Source: Heterocephalus glaber
Taxonomy: Eukaryota; Chordata; Mammalia; Rodentia; Bathyergidae
Assembly: GCF_000247695.1 (NCBI RefSeq)
Contig: NW_004624732.1
Location: forward strand, 40,179,301 to 40,243,300
DNA length: 64,000 nt
Direction of reading: 5' to 3'
Under the pieces are notes generated by a model that saw only the letters and a program-made list of their open reading frames with translations, searched no databases and had not been told where the DNA came from. Made by a program: the position numbers and the translations under genes. Positions 13,191 to 25,194 of this stretch are shown one piece after another. Every line of letters begins with the position of its first letter. Position 1 is the stretch's first letter.

Positions 13191-13540
13191 ATATGACCAT
13201 GGAGGGAGTAAACCATTCAGCTGTGAAAATAAAGCCAAAGGTGCAGTGGAAACCTCAGGATGTTTGAGATGCTAGAAACACGAAAAATGGGTTGAGAAAA
13301 GTAATGGCCATTAAGAGGAGAAAGCCCAAAAGAGAGGCTATATGAGTTATAACCAGCAAGGCCAGAGAGGCAGGGCTGCTCAAACTCTTTGGAACTCACT
13401 TCTCACCACCTATACCCCTTGGACACTGGATATGGAGCTACAGAAATTAATATTTGCCCTACTGGGTTTTAGTTTTCTTTGGTCTGATTCCTTACTATTA
13501 TCCTATCCCTACATTTTAGAGTGAGAAATTTATGTCAGTT
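13191..13540 (+). mobile_element. MaLR internal region, resumed 3' portion
   Basis: 'gtgaaaataaagccaaaggtgcagtgg' and 'ggagaaagcccaaaagagaggc' correspond to 510-620 of the MaLR element at the window start. The piece ends near 13540, where an opposite-strand LTR begins. Confidence 0.6.
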
Positions 13541-13544
13541 TTTC

Positions 13545-13836
13545 TGTCACTAGAACAATTTATATCAAATCCACAGCTTAAAGAAGGAGAGGTTTACTTT
13601 AGTTCATAGTTTTAGAGGATTCAGTCTATGGTCAGTTGGGTCCAAAACAAAAATGATATGAAAGAACAGCATAGCAGAGAAAAAGGTGTTCATCCCATGG
13701 AAGCACAGACAATGGAGGAGTTGGAGAAAAGAACACACCCTTTCAGGTGATGCTTGCATTGTCCATCTTATTACAACAAGGACCAACCTTCAAATGTAGA
13801 CTTTTGAGGTACATTTTATATATAAATCATAACATT
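13545..13836 (-). mobile_element. MaLR LTR on the minus strand
   Basis: On the minus strand it begins TGTTATGATTTATATATAAA and runs through gtctacatttgaaggttggtc, a MaLR-type start, and ends near ctagtgacag at 13545. It abuts the internal region to its right, so it is the 3' LTR of the minus-strand element. Confidence 0.6.
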
Positions 13837-15300
13837 CTACTTCTGTCCCAAAAATGTTCATGTCCATCTCATTATGTGAAATGTATTTAGTTCATTTGTA
13901 AGAATCACCAAAGTCTTAACAGTTCCAGCATTGCTAAAAACTCCAAGTCCAAAGTATCCTCTGAGACTCGAGACAAACTCTTAGCTATGAGCCCCTATCA
14001 AAATCAAAAAGAGAATGTGATACTTCCAACACAGAATGGTACTGGGTAAATATCCCTTTTCCAATAGGGAGGAATGGCTGATAGAAAGAAATCAGACTAA
14101 AAGAAGACTGAAAACTAGCAGTAGAAATCTTGAATCTTGTAGCTCAATGACCAGCACTTAGAGCCTGTGAGATATGAGCTTTAAAAACCTTGGGGAGCTC
14201 TTCCAATACAGCCTTGGAAGCAACAGCTGATACGGCCTCTCACATCTGCTGGCTCAGCATGCTGCCCTCAGCTTTCATAGGCAGAAGGTCTGCATTCGTG
14301 GCATCTCCAACTTCCTGAGATCTAATGCATCTTCATCTTTACTCTCACAGCTTTATATATTGTTCCCTCAGGATCTCCTTGTCTGGCCTCTCAGGCTTTC
14401 CTTTGAAATACTGGTTGAAGCCTTCATGAACCCACGGTTCCTGCATTCCAGGAAAACCACGACCACATGAATGATGCCAAAGTCTGTTGCCAGATCAACC
14501 AATACCCTGGCCTGCTTGTATCATGGCTGCTGCAGCAGCCTATGATGGCCTGAATGGCTGAACTCAGGGATATATTTACCTAGGCATCCCTGACTGAGCA
14601 GGATATGCTGTAGTTCTCTTCTCAAAGCAAAGTTTTTCAAAATACAGTAGTTTATCCTTTTCCACACTTAGGACTGCAAATGGTGGGATGGTTCAATCAC
14701 TGAGATACCTTCAAGCCATCATTTTCTATTGCCCTGATACAAAGTACCAGTGTTCTTTTCAATGCTAATATTTCCAGCAACCCTACTCTCTTGGACCCCA
14801 ATGGTGTTAGCTTTTCCTTTTTGGTGAAAATGTAAATATCTCAGATCATCCACCTCTGCTTTTTTCTCTTTATCCTCACTATAGATCTGGCTAAAAGCAG
14901 GCAGCATTATTCATGCAACAGCTGAATTTCGGGCTGCTTTGAAATTTCCTCCAACTGATCAATTACTGCCACCTTTTAAATCAGCTCTACACAAAGTCTT
15001 ACAGTATGAAAAAAAAAATGTAAACAAATTCTTTGCCAAAATGAAATAGATATGATCTGAAGTACAGTTTCCAATACAGTGTTTATTCTTATCTGAAACT
15101 CCATGAACCTGGGACTTACCACCTGCATTCTTATCAGCATTCTGGTTTTCTCAACTTCCAAATAGAATCACCCATAAAGCTTGGCTTATAGAATTCTAGG
15201 AGTCCTCTAGCCTGCATCTCCAAACCTATCCAAATTCCTCAAATAAACCTGTCCCAAAGGCTTCTGAACCACACAGTCATGTATATTCACAGCAATAGGA
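13837..15300 (-). mobile_element. MaLR internal region on the minus strand
   Basis: The segments 'ccaagtccaaagtatcctctgag', 'cttccaacacagaatggtact' and later 'cttcctgagatctaatgca' are typical of THE1/MST/ORR1 internal sequence in reverse. The minus-strand translation of 14976-15161 resembles that of 11753-11980 on the plus strand. All frames are broken. Confidence 0.7.
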
Positions 15301-15309
15301 CCCCTCTGG

Positions 15310-15715
15310 GTCTACTTCTGTGTCATTCAACTTGTCCATCACTGGGATAAAGTACCTGACACCCACAACTTAAAAGAGGAAAGGTTTTTATTGCGAATTC
15401 CTTCCTTCTCTCTCTGCTTACTGGCTGGTATGTGTTAGGTAACTTTCTTCCACAATGTCCTTCACCATGCCATTTCTGTGTTAGAGCCAGCTGACCATGC
15501 ATGGACTGAACTTCTGAGCTCATGAGCAAAAATAATCTTATCCTTTTTTTTTTTTTTTTTTTTTTTTTTGCCACCAGGGATAGAACTCGGGTCCTTGTGC
15601 TTACACAGCAGGCAGCAAAACCATTGAGCTAAATACCCAGACCCTAATCCCCATCTTATCCTTCTTGAAGTTGCAGAGGTAGGGTATTTTATCTCAGTGG
15701 TGGCAAATATTAATA
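15310..15715 (+). mobile_element. MaLR/MT-type LTR remnant interrupted by a SINE
   Basis: 'gttagagccagctgaccatg', 'catggactgaact', 'gagcaaaaataatctt' and, after a SINE, 'gaagttgcagaggtagggtatttta' and 'tctcagtgg' match the 3' end of MLT/ORR1/MT-like LTRs. The left part, 15310-15400 (cactgggataaagtacctg...), looks like an LTR end in the opposite orientation, so two fragments may be fused here. Confidence 0.6.
15546..15652 (-). mobile_element. ID-like SINE with target-site duplication
   Basis: A long T run (the A tail) is followed by tgccaccagggatagaactc and ends at gctaaatacccagaccct. It is flanked by atcttatcctt at 15535-15545 and 15653-15663. It splits a MaLR LTR, so it is younger than that LTR. 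Confidence 0.93.
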
Positions 15716-16299
15716 CACAGTAAAACACAGTTTTATATAAGTGCACACTAGTATTTGGGGATTGAAAGTTAAGTGGTGGCATACAGTGGTACTGATGTAG
15801 GAAATGGTAAGAGGGAAATTCCTGGTACTGATAAATATATTCAATACCTTGATTATTATAGAGATATGTCAAGGCTTTCATTTACACTTGTTAAAACTGA
15901 TCAAATTATGTCTATTAAAATTTTGTAATTTACTATATGCCAACTGTCCCTAAGTAAAGTTGTTGTCCCAATAAACAGGCCTCAGAAAAATATAGTGCAT
16001 ATACAGAATTGTGATTGTAAGCTTTTGTAAAAGGTATACAATGTAGATCTAAAAATTAATATGTGTCACATGCCCAGTTAACATTAATTATTGTACTGGA
16101 TATATTTTATCTGAAGTTATAAACTCTTTGAGAATTCTAATTTGTCATTTAGTTTTCTACTCTTGTGACAAGAAATGCAAAATTACGAAGAAAAATTGTA
16201 TTTCAGTGTTATAAAATTGTATATTATTTGCTGACATATTTTACTTGTTACCTTCACTCTCCATTAAAAAATGAATAATTGGGTGCTTTAGCCCATTTC

Positions 16300-16520
16300 A
16301 ATGCTAAGTGTTGAGCAATATGTGTCCAGAGCTATTTTTAAGGGCCTCCTATGTGCTAGATATTCATATACAGAGAATTATTTTAACCCTCTAATCAATT
16401 TTCTAAGTCTAAATATATTGAGCCAACTTATAAATGAAGAAATAGTAATGATCTGAAAAATTTACCCAAATAATAAATGTTAAAATCACAAATGGAGTCT
16501 TGCTCCTAATAACTCCAGAG
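16300..16520 (-). repeat. Probable MIR or other ancient SINE
   Basis: 'cctcctatgtgctagatattc', 'aaccctctaatcaattttct' and 'aacttataaatgaagaaatag' recall the reverse complement of the MIR core. Strongly diverged. Confidence 0.45.
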
Positions 16521-17639
16521 CTCCTGAACTTTTCCATGAATTTGTCCATGTGTCGTGTACATGTTCACTTTCCTTTCTGCATATGAAGATTCATGTGTCA
16601 CTGTACAGATTTGACAGGACAGGTTAGCTGTTCTATATATTACAAACTTCTTACAATTAAAGTCAATTTTGCATACTAATTCAACCTACATTTTTGAACT
16701 ATTTGGAAGAAATCAGTACTTACATAAAAATGAAAAGAAAAACATAAATAAACCCTGAAAAGAAAACTAGAGCCCTTTAGCCCAGACTTATGAGAGAATA
16801 TACCATAAATTTGGTAGAACAAAATATAAGCTTTTTTACTTTTGTTTATTTTCTTTACTCATTCCTCAAATTTTTACATATCTGTAATAAATTGAACAAT
16901 TACAAAACTTCATAACAGGTTTTCATTAGATCATTTAAAAAGGCAATGATGTGCAAGTATGTAAATATATGACATTGAATGCCATAAGGTATGCAAAAAT
17001 CTCAAAAATTTTGGATGGAGTAGGAGACAATACAAGTTGGTCAAAGATCAACACTGTAAATATTGGTTTTATTTGCTTCTAATAGGAAGCAATATTAAAA
17101 TACAAAAGCAGGCACAAATGATGGAGAATGGTGAGATCATCGTACATAATCTAATGAAAAGCACTGCATTTTTTTCTCATAACTAAAGCATGGGTTTTGG
17201 CAAGATTTCAGAGGAGAGATGTAAAGCTGGAAAAAAAAGAATGAAAAATCTCACTCATGTGAAGACATTGAAATAATTGAATTATTTGGGTGGAGGAACG
17301 TGGTGAAAGAAGTTATTTTCAGTGTCTCTAAGCACAGTATTTTCATAAATGATAATGTTAGGCATCATAATTTCTATTGGAGAGAATAAAAACAGGCTTA
17401 ATATATAGAATGAGGATTTTACTAGAAATGTGACTTTTTGTTTACTTGCTTCTTACTTGTTTGATTTGATTGGGTTTGACAGATGTAGCTCTACTTTCAT
17501 ATGATGACATCTAGTGATCCTTTTCCACACAAATAATCAGTGAACTTTATAACCATATATGATCTATGGATGGAACTGAGTAGACTTGCCATTCCCAGTC
17601 CTTTCTTTAATTGTAACTTAGAAATGTATTCCATGCCAT

Positions 17640-18135
17640 ATCAGGTTCACTAGAGAAACAAATATATTTATATTATTAATATTTATATTCATAAAAGGAT
17701 TTACAAAGTGGTCTTGGCAGAGCCACCAGGAAATTTAGGGGTGGGAGAATGCGGAATGGACATCTAGGGGCTGGAGAGCCCAAGGATCCACTCAGAAGTT
17801 GAAGTTTGGAGCTCACTACAGAGCCTGGTGGAAATCTGTGTTGGAAAACCAATAGGTCTGCATTGGCAGTTTGACAGGTCTACACTGGAAGCCTGAAGGA
17901 ACTGGAGACAAATGTCCAAAGGCAATGATAAAGACCAGAACTCTTCCAAAGAGGAAAAAGGAAAGGCTTCATCTTCTTTATCTTTATTCCGTACAGGCTA
18001 TAAGCCTATTTGTTGGTGCCACCTGCATATTGGGTGGTGGTCTTTAGTTTGTGGCCTACATGTCAATCATCTACAAACATATCTAGAGCTTTACTAATCT
18101 GCTGGGAGGTTCTTACTGAATTAAGTTGACACATC
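17640..18135. repeat. Ancient LTR-like repeat, unclassified
   Basis: 'caggttcactagagaaacaa', a run of TATA-like bases, 'ttgaagtttggagctcac', paired 'ggtctgcattgg' and 'ggtctacactgg' blocks, then 'gaattaagttgacacat' recall a common old mammalian repeat class that starts with 'ccagagaaacagaacc' and ends with 'aagttgacacat'. I cannot name it with certainty. The short open frames on both strands are not gene-like. Confidence 0.5.
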
Positions 18136-20489
18136 TTAATTAATGATCACACACGCTATTTCAAAAATATGGTTAGTGAGCACTTTCCATCTGTCAGTAA
18201 CATGCTGAAAATTACTGAGTCACATTACTAAGCCAAAAAATGGAACGAGGTCTATAAATACTTTTGCTCTATCAATAAAGGAGCTGCAAATTTCAGCTCC
18301 TGAATAGCTGATAAAAGTCCCGAATCTTAAGTTTGGCACTCCCACCCTCTCGCCTCACGCACATCAATCGTTCTTGGATGACAATCACACCTTTGGCCAA
18401 CAGAGTAACATAATTACTTTAGGTTTAATTATTCTAAACTAAAATCTTTAGCATGTTCATCTCTTGCATGTGTTTCATTGCCAACAAATACAGTATATAG
18501 TACCAAGACATAACTACATCTTTCCAAAAAAGATATGGACAATTGAAGCTCACTGGTCGACTAACCAGTTTCATAAAACAGAAAGTAATTTCTGTTTCTG
18601 AAAACAGAAAGTAATGCTTTCCTGCTTTTAAATTTTTCATTACATTGGGACAAAATAGTGTTAGTAATTTCCTGTTCAGCATGGTAAAGATTTTGAAAGC
18701 ATACCAACAGTAAGTAATATTAGCATGAACACACACTCTATTTTCAATAATCAAGCATATTTTAAAGTACATAATGACCATTTATTCATCCATATTTAAT
18801 AGAAACAATTTATGAACAATTGACCAGAACCAATTTTCTGTATTAATAGATTTCTTGTACTTTTTACTCTTTATTTAGATTGTGAGGAAGTTTTGAATAA
18901 GAAAGCAGTTCAGACATCTTTTTGAAAAGCACTATTCCAGCTCTTTATTGCTTATATAGAGTTAGCTTCTAAGAAATGTCTTCATTCACCAAAAGCACAC
19001 TTGGTATCTACTGTCTACTTACAATCTACCCTCCCCCACACACATCCTGAAATTTTCAAGGAAACCAACTTGATCCAACTATATAAATACATAATATTTT
19101 ATATTATAAACGACAGTAATCAGGAAAGAGAAAATACCTGATTCAAAAATTAAATATACTTATTCATTTTCATTTAATCATGAAATATTTACTACTCAAT
19201 AATTACCATATTTCAATATGAATAACATAATTTCTATCATCAAGGGTTTCAATCCAGTAGAAGGTTATCCTTGAAGATTAGTCTGTACTGCTTTAGTCTG
19301 TTTTGAAGAAGTCAGACTCAAACAGAATTCTAAACAAGGTATCTGAATTTTAGAATCAAGAAAGAGGTCATGGCTAAAGAATGAAAATGGAAAGATTTCT
19401 TGAAAAAGATAATTTGATATGATATGAATATTTTTTGTCCAAAATATATGAAAGCTTTTCTACACCAAAAAGTGGATATTCTATAAAATAATTAAGAAAC
19501 AAATCTTACCAACTTGTGAAAGTTTATCATTTTTGATATGAGTAATTAGTATTCATTTCTTTATATAAAATTATACAAACAATTCTATAGAGCTATTGTC
19601 AAAAACATAATAATTATTCATATCTACCATTGAATATATTTAGTCCTACTTTTAAAAAACATAGTATCACCTGCCATGTTTAAATTTGTCTCTGGATTCA
19701 CAAATCCAACTATGCCCTAAATTTAACATATAACTGCTACTTCTCCTGAATTGCCTCACACTCCTAGGATTCTCATAAGTATTCATGAAATGTAATATCA
19801 AATAAATTTATAGACACTAAATAAATACCTTCTCCCTAAAGTTGCAGTGTCAAAATATAGTATAAAGTGATACAATCTTGGCACGTCGGAGGAACATAAC
19901 AGGAAATGTGTTGCTTCTCATAGTTTACATGGAGGAGGACAATGTTACCAAATTGTGGTATGTATGACACAAGACAGTAAGCTGTGGGTTGCAGGCCACA
20001 TAGTTCAAATAGAGTGTGAACATGTGCTGGCTGACATAGAATGGCTAGTGAGGAATGATGTCCTGTTAAATTCCCTTTTGTTCTTCTCAGTTCCATTATT
20101 ATGAAAAGTTTTATTATAGGGAGATATAGCTTCTCTGACATTCAAATAATTTCTCTGGATTTTGATAGGTCATAGTCAAACCAGGACTTTTTCAAACTAG
20201 AACTTAATAAACTGTTTTCATTGCACTTACACTTTATTATTATGGTTACTTTTATAGAAAGCCGCTAGATTTCCATTTTGGGTCCTATTTACTGGTATGG
20301 TGTTGCAGGGCATGATTTTTTATTATCATGTTTAGAATTGTCCACTGACAAATGTGATAATAAAAAGCATATGACATTTAGTTGGTCTATTTTTGCTTTC
20401 AAATTTTCTTTAGACAATATGTTTATATAGTCACTCTCATTTCCATTCACTCCATGTGAGTTAGAAAGCTATACTGCAAAGAATTTTAG

Positions 20490-20645
20490 CCAGGTGATCA
20501 AAGGATGGGTAGAGGGAGGAGAAAGGGAAGGGAAAGGGGATGAAAAAAGGCATGGAAATGTGTTATGTACATGACCAACTTCCCACAAAGAATATAAATA
20601 TTATGTATGGCAAACATTTACTAATAAACTAAAATAAAAAATAAA
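20490..20645 (+). repeat. Possible L1 3' UTR tail
   Basis: A G/A-rich polypurine tract is followed by gtacatgaccaactt and an 'aataaactaaaataaaaaataaacc' tail. This order, polypurine then 3' end then A-rich tail, is that of rodent L1 3' ends elsewhere in the window, but it is more diverged. Confidence 0.45.
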
Positions 20646-20680
20646 CCAAAAAGTGGATTACATTAAAAATATTATTGATC

Positions 20681-20767
20681 TGGCCAGGGATTTAGCTCAC
20701 TGATTCTGCCGCCTACCTTGCACCCACAAGGACCCGAGTTGGATGCCTGGTCCCCCCCCAAAAAAAA
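20681..20767 (+). mobile_element. ID-like SINE with target-site duplication
   Basis: tggccagggatttagctcac leads into a B-box-like gagttggatgcc and a C run, then an A run. It is flanked by attattgatc at 20671-20680 and attgttgatc at 20768-20777. Confidence 0.9.
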
Positions 20768-21049
20768 ATTGTTGATCATGTTAATAACAAAAATAATGAG
20801 TTAGGACTAAATAAAGATTTAAACTTTGTATTTCAAAAAAAACCCTCTATTGACTTTATATTTTCTGGTGGCATTTAGTAATTTCAAACACTTGAGATCA
20901 CTTTTATATGTGTTGTTTGCCTTGCCTTCGTGTAAATTATAGCAGGTCAAGGAAGCTGTTTTGATAATGATAATTAAAAATAAGTATCTAGAGTCATATT
21001 TTATGTATTTAAATACATGTTTTCTTACTTTTTATCCATGTGCCAATGA

Positions 21050-21205
21050 GAAAAGGATTTACACTCCCTGAGTCCCATACCTTTACTTTTGAAATGGGAA
21101 TAAACCATTATTCCCTCTCCCAGGGTTGTTTTGATAATTAAATGATATAATTTACACAAAGTACTTAACATAATGCCTACTACTTAATAAGATTTTAATA
21201 CCATT
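21050..21205 (+). repeat. Probable MIR
   Basis: 'ttttgaaatgggaataaacc', 'cagggttgttttgataattaaatg' and 'agtacttaacataatgcctac' follow the 3' half of MIR. Confidence 0.55.
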
Positions 21206-21295
21206 AATTGTCCCTATTATTAAACTTTGAATTTCTTGAATCATGAAAATTATGACATTTTTCAGTAGGTGTTCATTATTTGAAGAAATGAATAT

Positions 21296-21331
21296 ATTGC
21301 TTCTCAGCCTTTTGACTAAGATCAAGTGTAG
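21296..21331 (+). pseudogene. Truncated U2 snRNA retropseudogene
   Basis: The 36 bases starting attgcttctcagcc and ending caagtgtag match the 5' end of U2 snRNA (which starts ATCGCTTCTC) with three differences, all C-to-T or G-to-A. Two of them fall at CpG sites of U2. A perfect 12-base direct repeat, agaaatgaatat, lies at 21284-21295 and 21330-21341. The Sm site and 3' stems are absent, so it cannot be a functional gene. Such 3'-truncated U2 copies are a known class of retroposed snRNA pseudogene. Confidence 0.88.
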
Positions 21332-21639
21332 AAATGAATATTAGAATGATACAAAAACAAGTTTAATAATACATATAAAATATTAAGAAGAAACTAGTAA
21401 TACTGACAGGACCTGATTTTGTAAGATGGATTTATAGTGTCCAGGAATTTTAAAGTACTTGGTATTTCCCTCTGCAAAGAACAGGAGGCACTAACTTGAG
21501 AGCTCCTCAAAGTTCAAACTTTTTCATTTCAGCTCCTCATTTTAAAAAGTAGGTTTTAAATTATTAAATGTGCAAAAATCAATGATGCAATTATTTCTTT
21601 AGACATTTTTAAAAAGGATATGCTGAATCCTGAAGAAAT

Positions 21640-21666
21640 ACGTATATACATATATATATATATATT
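21640..21666. repeat. (TA)n microsatellite
   Basis: A TA-rich run preceded by cgtatatacat. Confidence 0.85.
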
Positions 21667-22110
21667 TATCATTTTGTAGTAGTAACTTCAATTTTCTTCC
21701 AACTCAATAAAATACTCTTAAATAAAAACAAACAACTATCAACACAGAGTTCATAAAATGTTTTATGCACGCTGGAGGTAGGTTTGTTTTGTACTTCTAT
21801 AATTCCTCAATAATTAACTAAACGTGGTTTTCAGTTCTCAGTTCCTGGCTTTTTCAGTCTTGGGGTTTTGCAGATTACAAGAATCACAGTGAGGAATTGC
21901 ACAATTGTTCCAAATGACTCACTTCTTGTGCCAATAATGACAGTCAAACTGGATGTATGCTTATTCCACCCAATTTAAGTTCACACACAGAACTTCTAGA
22001 ACAGGTATTCAAGAAGTAATGTAGTATCCTATCGTCTATGAGAATTTTAAGAAGCACCTATAAATATCTATATAAGGCATCTTCTTGATACATAGATGTA
22101 ATTGTTATTT

Positions 22111-22161
22111 GATGTTATGATGTTTATGTATAAAATGATGTTATGATGTTTATGTATAAAA
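22111..22161. repeat. 26 bp tandem duplication
   Basis: The unit starts gatgttatgatgtttatg and occurs at 22111-22136 and again at 22137-22161, identical apart from the last bases. Confidence 0.93.
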
Positions 22162-22732
22162 ATTAAGATTAATTGGAAATAGATAATATATTCGGTTTTC
22201 TGATTAGATTTTATTTTTGCCATTCAGAAGATAATTACAAAGAGTAAACTATCAACAAAGTCCAAATTTTATTTAAAAATTTTAAACTGATAAAATTGTT
22301 TGAATGAATGTCCTTAAGCTATACATACTACTTAGTCACACACAAACTTTTTGCCAGTATAAAACTTCATAATACAGCGAATTAGATTAAAATTTTAAAA
22401 TGTTTCCAAGAAGCTGAAACATATTACATGCTACACATTCAACCACTCAATTAAATGTTATTCTAAATAATTTATAATATTTAAAAGTAAGTTTTCATAG
22501 TTCTTACGTAGGATTTTCATTGAATCTGCCACTCAGTAATTAGTACTAAATATTATCACATTTAATTCACAAATAATTAAATTTAATAAATTAAATAAAC
22601 TAGTGTACTCAATTTTATTTTGGCATTTACAACCTAAACCTATGAAACTACTATTGCAGGTACTCATAGGCTCTGTAACTTTTTATTAATTTTGATTTAA
22701 TATTAATATATGGACTTTGCCATAAGTGGTGA

Positions 22733-22862
22733 TGAGCACATAATCTCAGCACTTAGGAGGCTGAGGCAGGAGGATGGTCAGGAGTTCAAGGCCAACCTGG
22801 GCTACATAGCGAGTTCAAGGCCAGCTTGAATTACAAAACAAGACCCTTTCTCTACAAAACAA
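22733..22862 (+). repeat. B1 SINE
   Basis: The segments ataatctcagcacttagg, aggctgaggcaggaggatgg, ttcaaggccaacctgggc and ctacatagcgagttcaagg are followed by a second ttcaaggccagc block. The internal duplicated block is characteristic of B1. An A-rich tail runs into (TA)n at about 22865-22880. Confidence 0.93.
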
Positions 22863-24170
22863 ATATATATATATATATGAACTAAAATTGGAGATCTGGT
22901 TGCTTTAGTAAGATACACAATATGTGTAATCCAAATACAATTAACCAAAAAATAGTTTTGAAAATATATTTAAATTATATGAACTTCAATAAATCATATT
23001 GTATTGTATCTCTTCTGCTTTTAATTAGATATAAGTCAAAATCATGTCTCTGTATCAAAAGGGGCATACTTGCATGATGGTGGGTGTCTTTCTCTTAGGA
23101 CACAGAATTGAGAAGGAAAGCAAAATCAGAATAAGCCTGTGATTCATAGAAATGAGAAACTCCCAGTTACAAAGAAGACCTGTTCTTTGTTTTGCAAACC
23201 CTAGAACCATATTCTTGAATAAATTCTACTTTAGGTAAAATAAAAATTCCTCCTGTAGAATTTCTGTGGATAGTCATTTTCTAAATATTTATCAAGATAT
23301 TTGATTAAATGGCAATATTAATTACAAAGTTTTATTTTGATGACAGTTAAGAATAAACAATAACTTACTCTCACGGTCACAACCCAAAGAAGTGACAGAT
23401 ATCTCAAACTAAGTCCTACTTCACATCTTGTTCCACTTCCACTATTTTCCCCAGAACCACCAAACATTTAAACATGGTGGCTTACTTATTCTCAATGTAG
23501 CCCAGAGCCCTTGCATCCTAACCAATAAAATTAAGACTGATTGGACATTAGAATAATCATTTATACAACATCTATATATAGATGAATAGAATCATCAATA
23601 CAGCATTCTTCAGTATAACAGATAACAAAGCCAGTAAATTTTAGTTATAATTCTAAAATGGTTTTCATCTTCCCATTATATTATGTGCCAAAGTGCTAAT
23701 GGTAGAAAATTGATAACCTTTCCATAAGTAAAATATGATAGTATCTGAATTCTCAAACTGATTTTAAGTTAGAAGTGCAAATCAAAAATATTTAAAAGAT
23801 TTAAGCAGTATGCTTTTTGTACAATATTAACAAGTTTTGTGGGTACTGAAGAAAATCAATATGACCTTTCTAATTATTTACATTCACTGACATACCACTT
23901 AATCATCTAAACATGGTGCAAATGAAAATTAAATACCACTTGAAAACACAAATTATAGAATATTCACTATGGAAAGGACTAGACCAAAGATACCTTAATA
24001 GAATCTTATAAACAAAATCTTATAAAATAAAAGAAAATCTTTTTTTTCCCAAAAGTAGACCTATCAAACCTGATATTGCAAAGTTCTACATTTCTCATGT
24101 TTTATTTTCTTTTCTAATTTGTATAATTCTTGCTCTTTTCAAATTCCATTACAAATCTGTAACATATACA

Positions 24171-24208
24171 GATATATATATATATAGATATATATATATC
24201 ATATATAT
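24171..24208. repeat. (TA)n microsatellite, interrupted
   Basis: A TA run broken by GATA and CATA units. Confidence 0.9.
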
Positions 24209-25194
24209 GTGCTTGTATAAGTGTGTTTTTATTTTGTATTTGTAAAGAACCAAATATACTTGGCACAGGATAGAAGAGCCATATGACAAAGAGGAATTTT
24301 TTTCAAAGAAAAATATCTCAGAATATTAAATTCTTTATTCAATAACTTTTTAAAAAATTCAACTATGGAAGCCTGGCTTTCTAATTAAAATAAACTGATC
24401 TCGTGTGAACTCAATTTTCATTCTCACTGGACAAAGAGCTATTTCCTTTCATGGCATTTAGTACAGATTATTCAGAGTCTAGAATAATTTGTATCTCTCC
24501 CAACACATTGTGTGGGCTCCTTGTTACCTTTGTGCAACAGCATTTAAATCTCATAATTTCTTCTTATTATGAGAGAAAATAACTTTAAAAAGAAATATGA
24601 ATAAATAATTGCACAGTCCTTTGATGGAGTTAGTCATATATTAAAAACAAACAAACAAAAACTAAATATGCTTATTTCACTTAGACTACTTAGAGATTCA
24701 TATACCAGTAATTCATTCCTTTGTATTAAGGAGGAAAATTTGTGGTTATTTTCATATAGCCAGCCTCTGCTTTAAGGGCTCTATGGGAATCAAACTCTTT
24801 CAATACCAAAGAGATGTTTTCTCTCTCACACACATGCACATACACAAAAATACACAAGAAAACATCATTGATGGAAAAAGGAGAAAAGGCTGATATTCAC
24901 AAAGGAAATAGATGGGTGAGAAAAAAACATGATATATCAAGATTTTTATCATAGAATACAGTGAAATAATAGTGTAAAATATTAGTGAATTAACAGAAGC
25001 TTCTTTAGACATAGAAAATAATTTCCAAATATTATCAAGTTTTTTGTAAAACACATTCATTTCATTAAAACTATTTTGAAATTTGAGAAATATACCAAAA
25101 GTTAAATTGCTTCCTTTTAAAAGAAAGATTGTGACATATGTATGTATCATCTGGGGTCAAATAATTTATACGGTGCAAAAGATTGGAAAACAGT

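Noticed and set aside
15462..15881. 139-codon minus-strand open frame
   Set aside because: It reads through a SINE A tail (poly-Lys run) and its tRNA-like body. A repeat artefact.
18434..18781. 115-codon minus-strand open frame
   Set aside because: AT-driven composition rich in I, L, F, Y and M with no domain; it includes a local repeat of cagaaagtaat. Consistent with chance.
21296..21331. Functional U2 snRNA gene
   Set aside because: Only the first 36 or so bases exist; the branch-point-pairing region's context, Sm site, 3' stems and upstream control elements are absent.
24800..25150. 116-codon minus-strand open frame
   Set aside because: Low-complexity hydrophobic translation typical of AT-rich intron. 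No homology recognised.
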